From contig NZ_CP133480.1 in assembly GCF_031195445.1 (NCBI RefSeq), forward strand, positions 3,340,501-3,404,500: DNA of 64,000 nucleotides. Direction: 5' to 3'. Source of the stretch: Acuticoccus sp. MNP-M23 (GTDB lineage Bacteria > Pseudomonadota > Alphaproteobacteria > Rhizobiales > Amorphaceae). Shown in pieces: positions 48,689-56,901 of this stretch (within the stretch, counting starts at the first letter, position 1; every line of letters begins with the position of its first letter). The notes beneath the pieces were generated by a model that saw only the letters and a list, made by a program, of their open reading frames with translations, was not told the DNA's origin and searched no databases. Position numbers and translations under genes: made by a program.

Positions 48689-50023
48689 TCAGCCCTCGCG
48701 GAAGGTGACGTTGGCGGCTTCCAGCAGCGGCTCGATCAGGAAGTCCAGCACGCTGCGGTCGCGGGTGCGGATGAAGACTTCGGCCGGCATTCCCGGCGTC
48801 AGGGTCACATCGCCGCCAAGGCGTTCGATCTCTTCTTCGGTGAGGGAGATGCGCACGGTGAAGAAGTCCATTCGCGTCTGCTCGTCGCGGGTGGAGTCGG
48901 CCGAAATGGTCTGCACCACGGCGTTGAGGCGCGGCGTCTCGCGGCTGGAGAGGCCGGAGAACATCACGTGCGCGTCCTGCCCCATCGAAATTTCGTCGAC
49001 GTTGATGGGGGAGACCTGCGCCTCCACAATCAGCTCGTCCGAGTCCGGCACGATCTTCAGGATGGTTGCGCCGGGTGCAATGACGCCGCCCACGGTGGAG
49101 ACGGCCATTTCGTGCACCAGCCCTGCCACCGGGGCGACCACCTCGACCCGCGACAGCTCGTCGTCGGCGGCCACGGTGCGCTCTGTCAGCGTCGCAATTT
49201 CGGTCTGCAGCCGCTCGATATCGTCGAGCACGGTCTGCTGGAATTCCTTTTCCACCTGCAACTTCTGGACCCGGATTTCTGCCATCCGTCCCCGTGCGGT
49301 CGCAATGCGGGAGGTGAGGTCGCCTTCCTCGCCCTCCAGCCGCACCGCCTCCCGCTCGCGCCCGACAACGCGGGAACGGGGGACAAGGTCACGTTCCAGA
49401 AGCTGGCGCAGATCGGCAAGCTCGTCGTTGACCAGCACGATCTCGCGCTGCTTGGCGCCGCGCTGGGCGTCGAGGCCCTTGATCTGCTCGTCCAGCTGGG
49501 AAAGCTGCTCGTCGAGCTGGGTGGTCTGTCCGGCCTGCGTCGCCCGGCGCGCAGCGAAGATCCCCCGCTGGCTGGACAAGATCTCGGCAATCACCGGATC
49601 GTTGGCCGCGCGCTTTTCGAGGGTGTCGCGGAAGGTGACACCATCCAAATGGTCGCGCTCGGCGGCGAGGCGATCCATTCGGGCGCGATAGGCGATCAGC
49701 TGGCCGCTCACAACGTCGCGTGCGGCACGGCTTTGCGTATCGTCGAGGAGGATGAGGAGCTGGCCGGCCTTCACCCGGTCGCCGTCCTCCACCAGAATCT
49801 CGCGGACGATCCCGCCCTCCCGGTGCTGGATTTCCTTGACGCGGGAGCCGACGGCCACCTTGCCGGGCGCAACCACCGCGCCGGAGATGTTGGCCATGGC
49901 CGCCCAGCCGCCAAAGCCCACCACCAGAACGAGGATCGCGATGAGCCCCATCCCGATGTATCGCTCCATGGACTTGGCGAAGATCGGGCGGTCCGGGTCG
50001 AGTTTCTTGTCTGAGGCGCTCAT
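48689..50023 (-). CDS. Type I secretion membrane-fusion protein (PrsE/HlyD family)
   Basis: A 444-aa periplasmic adaptor anchored in the inner membrane by one helix (about residues 24-43), linking the ABC exporter to an outer-membrane TolC-like channel. Landmarks: GAVVAPGKVAV, IQHREGGIVREILVEDGDRVKAGQLLILLDDT (lipoyl half), a long coiled-coil hairpin (about 115-275), VVAPVAGLVHEMAVSTVGGVI (second lipoyl half) and LTPGMPAEVFI at the end. It overlaps the ABC gene by ATGA, so it is the second gene of the pair. No TolC or RTX substrate is in the window. Confidence 0.92.
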   Translation of the reverse strand: MSASDKKLDPDRPIFAKSMERYIGMGLIAILVLVVGFGGWAAMANISGAVVAPGKVAVGSRVKEIQHREGGIVREILVEDGDRVKAGQLLILLDDTQSRAARDVVSGQLIAYRARMDRLAAERDHLDGVTFRDTLEKRAANDPVIAEILSSQRGIFAARRATQAGQTTQLDEQLSQLDEQIKGLDAQRGAKQREIVLVNDELADLRQLLERDLVPRSRVVGREREAVRLEGEEGDLTSRIATARGRMAEIRVQKLQVEKEFQQTVLDDIERLQTEIATLTERTVAADDELSRVEVVAPVAGLVHEMAVSTVGGVIAPGATILKIVPDSDELIVEAQVSPINVDEISMGQDAHVMFSGLSSRETPRLNAVVQTISADSTRDEQTRMDFFTVRISLTEEEIERLGGDVTLTPGMPAEVFIRTRDRSVLDFLIEPLLEAANVTFREG

Positions 50024-51744
50024 TCGGCAGCTTCCGGTTTGCCGACGACGCGCATGTCGTTACGGGGGCGGGTGACCCGCGCCATGATTTCCTCGCGCGG
50101 ACCGAAGTCGCGGACGCGGCCGCCATCCATCATCAAGATGAGGTCGACATTGGCGACGGCGGAGGGGCGGTGCGCGACGATGACAGCCACGCCGCCGCGT
50201 CCGCGCACGGCTGCGATGGCGCTGGCCAGAGCCTTGTCACCCTCGGCGTCGAGGTTGGAGTTCGGTTCGTCCAGCACCACAAGGAAGGGCTTGCCGTAAA
50301 GTGCGCGCGCCAGGGCGACGCGCTGGCGCTGGCCGCCGGAGAGCGCGGCCCCGCCTTCGCCGATCGGGGTGTTGTAACCGTCCGCAAGGTCGAGGATCAG
50401 CTCGTGGACACCGGCAGCCTTCGCAGCTTCCACCACGGATTCGGGCGTGAAGTCGGGATCGAAGCGGGCGATGTTGTCGGCCACTGTGCCCTGGAAAAGC
50501 TCGACGTCCTGCGGCAGGTAGCCGATGTGGCGGCCGAGCTCTTCGGGCCGGAACTGGTCGATCGGGGCGCCGTCCAGCATGACTGCGCCGCGGGCGATCG
50601 GCCACACGCCGACTAGCGCGCGGGCCAGGGTCGACTTGCCGGAACCGGACCGTCCGATGATGCCGACGGCCTGACCGGCCGGCACCTTGAACGACACGTC
50701 CACGATGATGGGTGTGCGCCCGCCCGGGGCAACGACAGTGACCGTCTGCGATGCGAGACCCTGCCGGGGCACCGGGAGGGACATCTTGTCGGCTTCGTCG
50801 GTTGCGGTCAGCGTGGCGTTCAGCCGGCGGTAGGCCTGTTTGGAGGACAGGAACTGGCGCCAGTTGGACACGGCCGCCTCGATGGGCTGCAGCGCGCGGC
50901 TCATGATGATGGAGGACGCAATCATCGCCCCCGGCGAGATGATCTGCTCCACCGCAAGGTAGGCGCCAAGGCCGAGCACTGCGGACTGCAGGAACAGGCG
51001 GAACACCTTGGTTGCCACCGAAGAGGTGGAGATGATTTCGGCAGCGCGGGCGTTGGAGCGCAGGAAGTTGCGGTTGAGGCCCTGCCAGACCGAGCCGATC
51101 CCGGTCAGCATCCCCATGCCGCGCACGACCTCGGCATTGCGCCGGGAGGATTCGGCGAACATCGAACGCTTGGTGGAAAGTTCGCCGGATTCTGCGACCG
51201 CCTTGCGGGCCGCACGGTCGGTGATGATGGCAATGGCGACGAGGATGATGGCGCCGACCGTGGCAAGCATCCCGAGATAGGGGTGGATCATGTAGACCAC
51301 CGCCAGATAAAGCGGCATCCACGGCATGTCGAACAGGGCAGTGATGCCCGGCGAGGCGAAGAACTGGCGCAGCTGGTCCACATCGCGGATCGGCTGGAGC
51401 TGTGCACCCTGGGGGCCAAGCTTCATGGGGGCGTCGACGTAGGCGGAGAAGGCGGTGGAGCCCATCCCGTCGTCAAATTTATGGCCGATCCGGATGAGGA
51501 TGCGCTGGCGGATGAGGTCCAGCACCGCCATGAAACCGTAGAGCGCCATCACGATGACGGACAGTGCGATCAACGTCGGAATGCTGCCTGAGGACAGGAC
51601 CCGATCATAAATCTGCAGCATGTAGATGGGGCCGGTCAGCATCAGCACATTGATAACGAACGAAAACACCCCGATCGCGATAAGTGCACCGCGGGCGTTT
51701 CGCATGATCTTTTGCGTAATGGGAGCGTTCGCCACGTCGCGCAT
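50020..51744 (-). CDS. Type I secretion ABC transporter (PrsD family)
   Basis: A 574-aa ABC exporter: six helices (about residues 20-300) then the ATPase domain (about 330-560). Seen are Walker A GRSGSGKST, Q-loop GYLPQDVELF, signature LSGGQRQR, Walker B FLVVLDEP and the H-loop His in VIVAHRPSAV. There is no N-terminal C39 peptidase, so it belongs to the PrsD/AprD class that exports unprocessed proteins such as glycanases or RTX proteins. Its stop overlaps the fusion-protein start by ATGA. It follows the KpsS-like gene on the same strand. Confidence 0.93.
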   Translation of the reverse strand: MRDVANAPITQKIMRNARGALIAIGVFSFVINVLMLTGPIYMLQIYDRVLSSGSIPTLIALSVIVMALYGFMAVLDLIRQRILIRIGHKFDDGMGSTAFSAYVDAPMKLGPQGAQLQPIRDVDQLRQFFASPGITALFDMPWMPLYLAVVYMIHPYLGMLATVGAIILVAIAIITDRAARKAVAESGELSTKRSMFAESSRRNAEVVRGMGMLTGIGSVWQGLNRNFLRSNARAAEIISTSSVATKVFRLFLQSAVLGLGAYLAVEQIISPGAMIASSIIMSRALQPIEAAVSNWRQFLSSKQAYRRLNATLTATDEADKMSLPVPRQGLASQTVTVVAPGGRTPIIVDVSFKVPAGQAVGIIGRSGSGKSTLARALVGVWPIARGAVMLDGAPIDQFRPEELGRHIGYLPQDVELFQGTVADNIARFDPDFTPESVVEAAKAAGVHELILDLADGYNTPIGEGGAALSGGQRQRVALARALYGKPFLVVLDEPNSNLDAEGDKALASAIAAVRGRGGVAVIVAHRPSAVANVDLILMMDGGRVRDFGPREEIMARVTRPRNDMRVVGKPEAAE

Positions 51745-51812
51745 ACTCGATTTATGGTTTAGCGGAAATTATATAGGACCCCTCGTACCATTTTACGAGC
51801 CACGCGCCAATC

Positions 51813-53129
51813 TTACACCTCAAGCATGATCCGCGCTCGCCCGACCGGCGGATCGAGGGGAACACCCATGGCAGCGGCCTTCTCAAGCCGTGGCGGCGGC
51901 GAGACGAACCAGCTGGACGAGCCGATGCCTGTTGCCACGCGTCGGACGATTTCGTCCGCACCGGCATTGATCCCGGCCGGATCGTAGAAGCTGCCCTTCA
52001 GCTGGGTGGCTGCGGCCAGCGCCCGCACGAAGGTTTCAACATATGCCATGTCGGGCGCGGCGGGTTTCTGCCAGAATTCGTCCAGCGACTGCTGGGAGGT
52101 GAGGCCCGGCAGGTCGTAGACGGCAGCGCCCATCGCCTTGGTCGGCTTGCCGGCGCGCAGTGCGGTAAGACCCACCGTGGAGTTGACGAGGACGACGCCT
52201 TCACAGGCCGCCAGCATCTCCGGCAGCGAGCCAGCGGCGAGGAGACGGATGCGTCCGGTCAGCCCGTACTTGCGCTTCGCATCCTTCATGATCTGCCGCC
52301 AGTTCTGGAGGCCGTTGTCCAGCGGGTGGATCTTGATCAGGAGGAGGGCCTCTTCCGGCGCGGTGCGCGCAAAGGAAGAGAACACGTCGTCCACCAGCGT
52401 GGCGAGCCCGGTATAACGGGAGTTGTGGCGGATCTGATAATCTTCCTGCAGCTGCATGGGAAACAGGAAGAAAGGCCGGTTTTCCGCCAGAACGCGGGCG
52501 AGCTGACGGGGCGCACGCTTTCGCGCAACATTGCGGCGCACCAGCTGCGGAAGCCACGAGAAATATTCTTTCAGCGGATGATTGTCCCGGTCGCGCTCAT
52601 AATGCGGATAGCGCAGCGCGGCGGCGAGGCCGAAAAGGGTGTAGCTGACGTCGTAGTAGGCTTCGGTCGTGAATGAGTGGCTGTAGAGCACGCTGTCGTC
52701 GACCGGGGGCGCACCGTCGGCAATGGCTTCGATGTGGTTGCGGTCGGTGGGAAAGCGCGAGAAGGCGCCCATGCCGCCTGGCTCCAGCGTCAACCAGTCG
52801 GGCCGGATGTAGCCGTTTTCAACGGCGTAGGGCGTTGCGCCCATCTCGCCCGCAACCTTTTCAGCAACGCGGTGGTAGGGCAGCCTGTCGGCAAAATACA
52901 GAACATCGGTGATGGCGTGGCGGCGCATCACCCGGCGCAGAAACGGGGCGAACTCGTTGATCTTGCCGGTGAAGCCGATGCCCTCGCCAGCCCGTAAACC
53001 GTCGCCGGCGTGGAGCTTGATCTTCGTGACCGGGATGCCTGCGCTTTTGAACTGGCGTGCCAGAACGCCGAAAAACGGCGAGGGTGGCCCTTGCAGCAGG
53101 AGCACGCGACGCGCATCAGGCGCTTTCAT
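51813..53129 (-). CDS. Capsular polysaccharide export/biosynthesis protein, KpsS-like
   Basis: A 438-aa protein resembling KpsS/LipB, the Kdo-transferase-family protein that builds the phospholipid-linked Kdo primer for group 2 capsules. The N-terminal VLLLQGPPSPFFGVLARQFKSAG and LHAGD, the ENGYIRPDWLTLEP box, KIHPLD (with PLDN) and the LVNSTVGLTALRAGKPTKAMG nucleotide-sugar-binding region are family features. ATG 53129 is preferred to 53159 because GAGAG lies seven to eleven bases upstream. A linked role with the glycan genes to its right is likely. The hairpin CTCGTA/TACGAG near its end could stop transcription. Confidence 0.82.
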   Translation of the reverse strand: MKAPDARRVLLLQGPPSPFFGVLARQFKSAGIPVTKIKLHAGDGLRAGEGIGFTGKINEFAPFLRRVMRRHAITDVLYFADRLPYHRVAEKVAGEMGATPYAVENGYIRPDWLTLEPGGMGAFSRFPTDRNHIEAIADGAPPVDDSVLYSHSFTTEAYYDVSYTLFGLAAALRYPHYERDRDNHPLKEYFSWLPQLVRRNVARKRAPRQLARVLAENRPFFLFPMQLQEDYQIRHNSRYTGLATLVDDVFSSFARTAPEEALLLIKIHPLDNGLQNWRQIMKDAKRKYGLTGRIRLLAAGSLPEMLAACEGVVLVNSTVGLTALRAGKPTKAMGAAVYDLPGLTSQQSLDEFWQKPAAPDMAYVETFVRALAAATQLKGSFYDPAGINAGADEIVRRVATGIGSSSWFVSPPPRLEKAAAMGVPLDPPVGRARIMLEV

Positions 53130-53553
53130 TGCGCACTCTCTCGACCTTGATGCTGACATTCCTACGCATGTTCAACGCCTCTCAGACATACTTTGCAAGC
53201 CCGGCGCAACTTCCGCCCGCTTCAACGGCGCTGGCCGACATGAATATGGATATTCTCTTCAGCCCACTTTTCCAATGGATTAAGTTACCAACAGGTTCGT
53301 CCGGGCCAAAGGAGGCTGTGGACGTTGTCGCCGTCCGGCCTCCAAGTCATGCTGATGGTCTGAGTGACGGCTGGACGAATACAGTAAGGATGATGTGTCC
53401 GGTGCATTCTGGCGTTGTTCACAAGGTGAACGCTGCCCGCCCGCGCCCGGACGCTAATTGAATGTCTGAGGTGAGCTGATATTTGGTCCGGTATGATGCA
53501 TGGCAAGTCTGTGTGCGGGCAGGCTGCCGCGGCCCGGCATCGGCAGCACCCGC
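53130..53553. other. Intergenic region between KpsS-like and glycosyltransferase genes
   Basis: About 420 bp with no supported gene; both neighbours run leftwards, so this should hold the promoter of the KpsS-prsDE part. It is somewhat A+T-richer than its surroundings around 53200-53290. I saw no clear sigma-70 pair, operator or terminator, and the ORFs here look like shadows. Confidence 0.35.
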
Positions 53554-54435
53554 TCAGATGGCCTTTTTCCGGATCTCTCTCACAAGCCCGGCCCAACCCT
53601 TGAAGCGCGACAGGATCGGCGCCAGAGCGGGGTAAAGTGCCATCAGTTGCGCAACGCGGAAGCGCAGTTTCGGCTGCGCAGCCAGTGTTTTGGCGTAGTG
53701 ATAGTGGGCAAAGTAAGGTGCCATGTCGCCAACATCGGCAAGGTGGCACGGGAAATTGAAGGCATCGCCCAGAACGTCCACGTCCCATCCGAGCTCGGCA
53801 AACGTCACCGGCAGGGCAATCTGGTCCAGCCAGGGCCGCTTGTTGCCGATGCTCTCGTCAGCATCGATCTTTCTGGCAACCTCGAGCCATGTGTTGGTGA
53901 AGGCATCGCCGTCCTGCACCGAGATGAAACCCGCATTATAGTAAGGCCGCATCGGCGTGCCGGAGATCGTCGCGGTCAGCGTCCGTGGCGGCACGTCGCG
54001 GTCGAACGCGCGCCAGACCCGCGCCCAGCTTCCGCCGCCATTGGAGAACGTGTCGATGTCGGCAGGTTTCAGCGCCGCTGCGCCCGTCAGGTTGTGATGC
54101 CACGACAGCGGCGTCATCAGCATGATGTCGGTGTCCAGAAACAGGGCACGGCCGTTGATCCCGCCAAGCGCGCCGATCTTGTTGCCGTGCTTGTATTCGT
54201 CATCGACCCCGTTGCGGCAGGGGATGATTTCGACGCCGAGGCTGTCGAGAAACGCCGTCAGGTCATCGCCCAGCGCGGTCCACTGTTCCACCGGCTCCAT
54301 CACGCGGCAGACGATCTTGCGCGGCAGATAGGCGTCGTGAAGGCTGGCGGCGAGGAGCGCTGCCTGCGGTTCGAGCGGTCCGCCATGGGCCACGAACACG
54401 ATGGTGGGGCATTCGGCGGCAATCTTAGCGAACAT
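53554..54435 (-). CDS. Glycosyltransferase with DxD motif (GT-A type)
   Basis: A 293-aa predicted nucleotide-sugar-dependent glycosyltransferase. FLDTDIMLMTPL holds the DxD metal/sugar-nucleotide site (about residues 98-109); GVDDEYKHGNKIGAL and YYNAGFISVQDG resemble GT-A fold enzymes such as GT8. The C-terminal basic, hydrophobic tail (FRVAQLMALYPALAPILSRFKGWAGLVREIRKK) suggests membrane association. It starts 11 bp inside the end of the next glycosyltransferase gene, so the two are coupled. The acceptor is unknown. Confidence 0.78.
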   Translation of the reverse strand: MFAKIAAECPTIVFVAHGGPLEPQAALLAASLHDAYLPRKIVCRVMEPVEQWTALGDDLTAFLDSLGVEIIPCRNGVDDEYKHGNKIGALGGINGRALFLDTDIMLMTPLSWHHNLTGAAALKPADIDTFSNGGGSWARVWRAFDRDVPPRTLTATISGTPMRPYYNAGFISVQDGDAFTNTWLEVARKIDADESIGNKRPWLDQIALPVTFAELGWDVDVLGDAFNFPCHLADVGDMAPYFAHYHYAKTLAAQPKLRFRVAQLMALYPALAPILSRFKGWAGLVREIRKKAI

Positions 54436-55558
54436 TGCTTGCGCCCTCTTTCAGCATCTCGACCAGCGGCATGATCTGCTTGGCGGGGTCGATATAGGCC
54501 TCCCAGAAGCGCCGCGTGTTCTGCCGTGCCTGCGCAATTTCGTCCGGGTTGTCCTTCAGGCGCTTGAGGAGGGCGGAGAGCGCATCCAGCGAGAACGTGT
54601 CCAACGTCCAGCCTGCGCCGGTTTCGGCTACCATTCTCCCGATCTCGGTGAACGACATGGTAATGAGCGGGCAACCGCAGGCGATGGAGGACACTGCGCG
54701 GGTGGAGTAGGACATCCGCCGCTCGTCATTGGGTTCGAAGATGTCCAGCGAGACGTGGCACCCGCCGTTCAGCGACTGGTAGCTTTCGAACGAGGCCACG
54801 GTGTGCGGGATGAGGCGCTGCGTGCGCGGCCGGATCCGCCCGGAGCGCGACAGGCTGCGGAAGTGCAGATGCTGCCCGATGCCGATGGTGTGGATCTCAA
54901 GGTCGATCTCGTCGGCAAGGGTCTCAAGTTCGGTAAGGCCGATGCCGGTGGTCCACGTCTGGTGAAAGCCGCCGAAGAACACGCGGAGCGGCCCGTCCGC
55001 CGGTTGATTGCCCGACCAGGGGATCGCCAGCCGCACTGCCGGGATCGGGCCTGTGACCTCACGTCCCGCCTCATCGGGCAGAAAGTTTGCCGCATAGTCC
55101 GCCTGCACCTGGCCGTTGGCGATCACCATGTCCACATCGCGCAGGAGGCGCAGCTTGTCAGCCTTTTTGGCGACGATTTCCGCCGGCGAGAAGATCAGCG
55201 CGTGTTCCACCATAGTGGCGCTGAAGAAATCGTAGACGACGTTGACCTTGCTGGTCTTTCTGAAGTCCCGCGCGGTGTTCCAGTTCGGGAAGATGACCGT
55301 GCGATAGTCTGCGTTGAGGCGCGCCGAATAGGCATTGTCCGGCAAGATCCGCCAGTGGCCGGGGATGCTGACCCGGCGCGTACCCCACCGGTCCAGCTGC
55401 TGGATGATCGGCTGCGTGGTGGCAACAATGTCGGCGTCAAAGCCGGCCGCCGTGAGGCCGACGTACAGCCCGTTGGCCCGCAGGGCGTGGGCGCTGCTGG
55501 GCGCGCGGGAGCCCGGCACCATGGCGTTGGAGCAGATCGCGATCCGGTTCTGGCTCAT
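54425..55558 (-). CDS. Glycosyltransferase (GT-B-like)
   Basis: A 377-aa enzyme with a GT-B layout: an N-terminal acceptor half (AICSNAMVPGSRAPSSAHALRANGLYVGLTAAGFD) and a C-terminal donor half with PLRVFFGGFHQTW, the FEPNDERRMSYSTRAVSSIACGCPLI loop with its donor-binding Glu/Asp, and FWEAYIDP. Probably a retaining glycosyltransferase, but the family number cannot be assigned. ATG 55558 overlaps the upstream stop (ATGA), which supports it over the longer frame to 55645. It is part of the leftward glycan cluster. Confidence 0.78.
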   Translation of the reverse strand: MSQNRIAICSNAMVPGSRAPSSAHALRANGLYVGLTAAGFDADIVATTQPIIQQLDRWGTRRVSIPGHWRILPDNAYSARLNADYRTVIFPNWNTARDFRKTSKVNVVYDFFSATMVEHALIFSPAEIVAKKADKLRLLRDVDMVIANGQVQADYAANFLPDEAGREVTGPIPAVRLAIPWSGNQPADGPLRVFFGGFHQTWTTGIGLTELETLADEIDLEIHTIGIGQHLHFRSLSRSGRIRPRTQRLIPHTVASFESYQSLNGGCHVSLDIFEPNDERRMSYSTRAVSSIACGCPLITMSFTEIGRMVAETGAGWTLDTFSLDALSALLKRLKDNPDEIAQARQNTRRFWEAYIDPAKQIMPLVEMLKEGASNVR

Positions 55559-56604
55559 GCCGTTCCCTCGATTTCCAGAAGGATCCGCTGGGGCACGGCG
55601 TCGAACGGCTTGTGGCCGAGGGTGGCAAAACTGCGGACCTCGCAATCCCTGCTGAAAGCGTGGCTCAGAAGCCGCGCCATGCGGCCGAAGGCGGCACCAT
55701 CTCGCCGTGTCCGCAGGAAGGTTGCGAGGTCTGGCATTTCGGTGATCGCCATGATGGTGCAGCGCTGCGCTGCAAGCGCACCCAGCGGCGAAAGTGCTTC
55801 GATGAAGCGCTCGCGCGGGCTGTCGACAGACACGTCGGTGAGGATGATGACGTCCGCCTCCTGCCGCCGGTCCGCGCCGGTGAGATCAGCGAGGCAGCGG
55901 TATTCCCGCGCCGGAAAGTGAACCGGGGCCGGGCTGTCGGCAGGTGCCGCATCGTCAAGGCCGAGATAGCGGTGGGACCGGTCCACAGCGACGGAGAGGG
56001 ACGCGTCGCCGCAGCGATAATGCGCCACCCGAAGCCCCTGACCGGTGGTCCCGCGAGACCCCGCAATGCGGCTGAGGCGGCCCGAAATCTCGGCCTTCAG
56101 CGGGATGAAGCGCCACTTGTTGTAAAGGCTCTGGGCAATCTGGAGCGGTTCGGCGGACTCATCGGGCTGCCAGACGGTGACCGGGGCGAAAGCATCTCCC
56201 GACACTGCCTCGAATGCCGTGGCCCGTATCGCTTCGGCGGACATGTCCGGACAGATGAGATCGACGGCGCTGGCGCCTTGTGCGGGCGCCTCGCGCCGCA
56301 CCAGCCGGTCGGACGGGGTGAGCGCACGAAGGGCAACCGAACGCGCGCTCGGGTCGAACGTGTCCAGTGCAGCAAAGAACGGCAGCTCGTTCAGCGCCTC
56401 GACCGCGAGATTCTCCGCGCCCTTCATCTGCTTGCGCATGGGGCCAAGGTTGAGGAGCACGGCTGCAACGGCTGTCCCGATCTCGGCCCGGTCCGCCTTC
56501 GGGTCGACCGGGCGCACGTCGTCCGGCCCGTGGGCCAGCGACACTGTTGGGCCGTCGATCACGAGCAGGGGGCGGGCAGTGCCTTCCATGGGTTCAGAAC
56601 TCAC
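55555..56604 (-). CDS. Unknown protein of the glycan cluster
   Basis: A 349-aa protein I do not recognise. It has no signal or membrane segment. The middle contains LKAEISGRLSRIAGSRGTTGQGLRVAHYR and LADLTGADRRQEADVIILTDVS, and the last third (FIEALSPLGALAAQRCTIMAITEMPDLATF) looks alpha/beta. It sits between the coiled-coil protein and a glycosyltransferase, with its TGA overlapping the next ATG, so it is probably part of the same pathway. GTG 56604 is selected (GGAG about nine bases upstream); an internal ATG lies five codons on. Confidence 0.55.
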   Translation of the reverse strand: MSSEPMEGTARPLLVIDGPTVSLAHGPDDVRPVDPKADRAEIGTAVAAVLLNLGPMRKQMKGAENLAVEALNELPFFAALDTFDPSARSVALRALTPSDRLVRREAPAQGASAVDLICPDMSAEAIRATAFEAVSGDAFAPVTVWQPDESAEPLQIAQSLYNKWRFIPLKAEISGRLSRIAGSRGTTGQGLRVAHYRCGDASLSVAVDRSHRYLGLDDAAPADSPAPVHFPAREYRCLADLTGADRRQEADVIILTDVSVDSPRERFIEALSPLGALAAQRCTIMAITEMPDLATFLRTRRDGAAFGRMARLLSHAFSRDCEVRSFATLGHKPFDAVPQRILLEIEGTA

Positions 56605-56619
56605 GCGAACGCGCTCCGC

Positions 56620-56850
56620 TCAACGGGCATCGCGGCGCAGCGTACGCAATTCGGCACCGAAATCGTCGATGACCAGCTGCTGCGTACCGAGCTTTTCCTC
56701 CATGGCGTCCACTTGCGCCTTGAGCCGTTCGACCTCGCTTTCGAGCGATGAGATCTCTGCGCGTTGCGACGCGTTTTCATAGCGCAGGACCTGATAAAGG
56801 CCCGGCAACTGGTCGTCCGTGGGAATGGTTTCGAAGATCTGCTTGCGCAT
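56620..56850 (-). CDS. Small coiled-coil protein
   Basis: A 76-aa protein dominated by a heptad-patterned helix (residues about 28-72, SSLESEVERLKAQVDAMEEK) with no membrane segment. It starts RKQIFETIPTDDQLPGLYQVL. It may be a scaffold or dimerisation partner for the neighbouring glycan proteins; a similar short protein is not recalled. ATG 56850 lies 15 codons from any other start. The next gene begins 15 bp after its stop. Confidence 0.55.
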   Translation of the reverse strand: MRKQIFETIPTDDQLPGLYQVLRYENASQRAEISSLESEVERLKAQVDAMEEKLGTQQLVIDDFGAELRTLRRDAR

Positions 56851-56901
56851 CCAGTGCCTTCGTTCAGTGTCTTGCAGGGGCCGTCAGCCACGACCGTCGG
56901 T

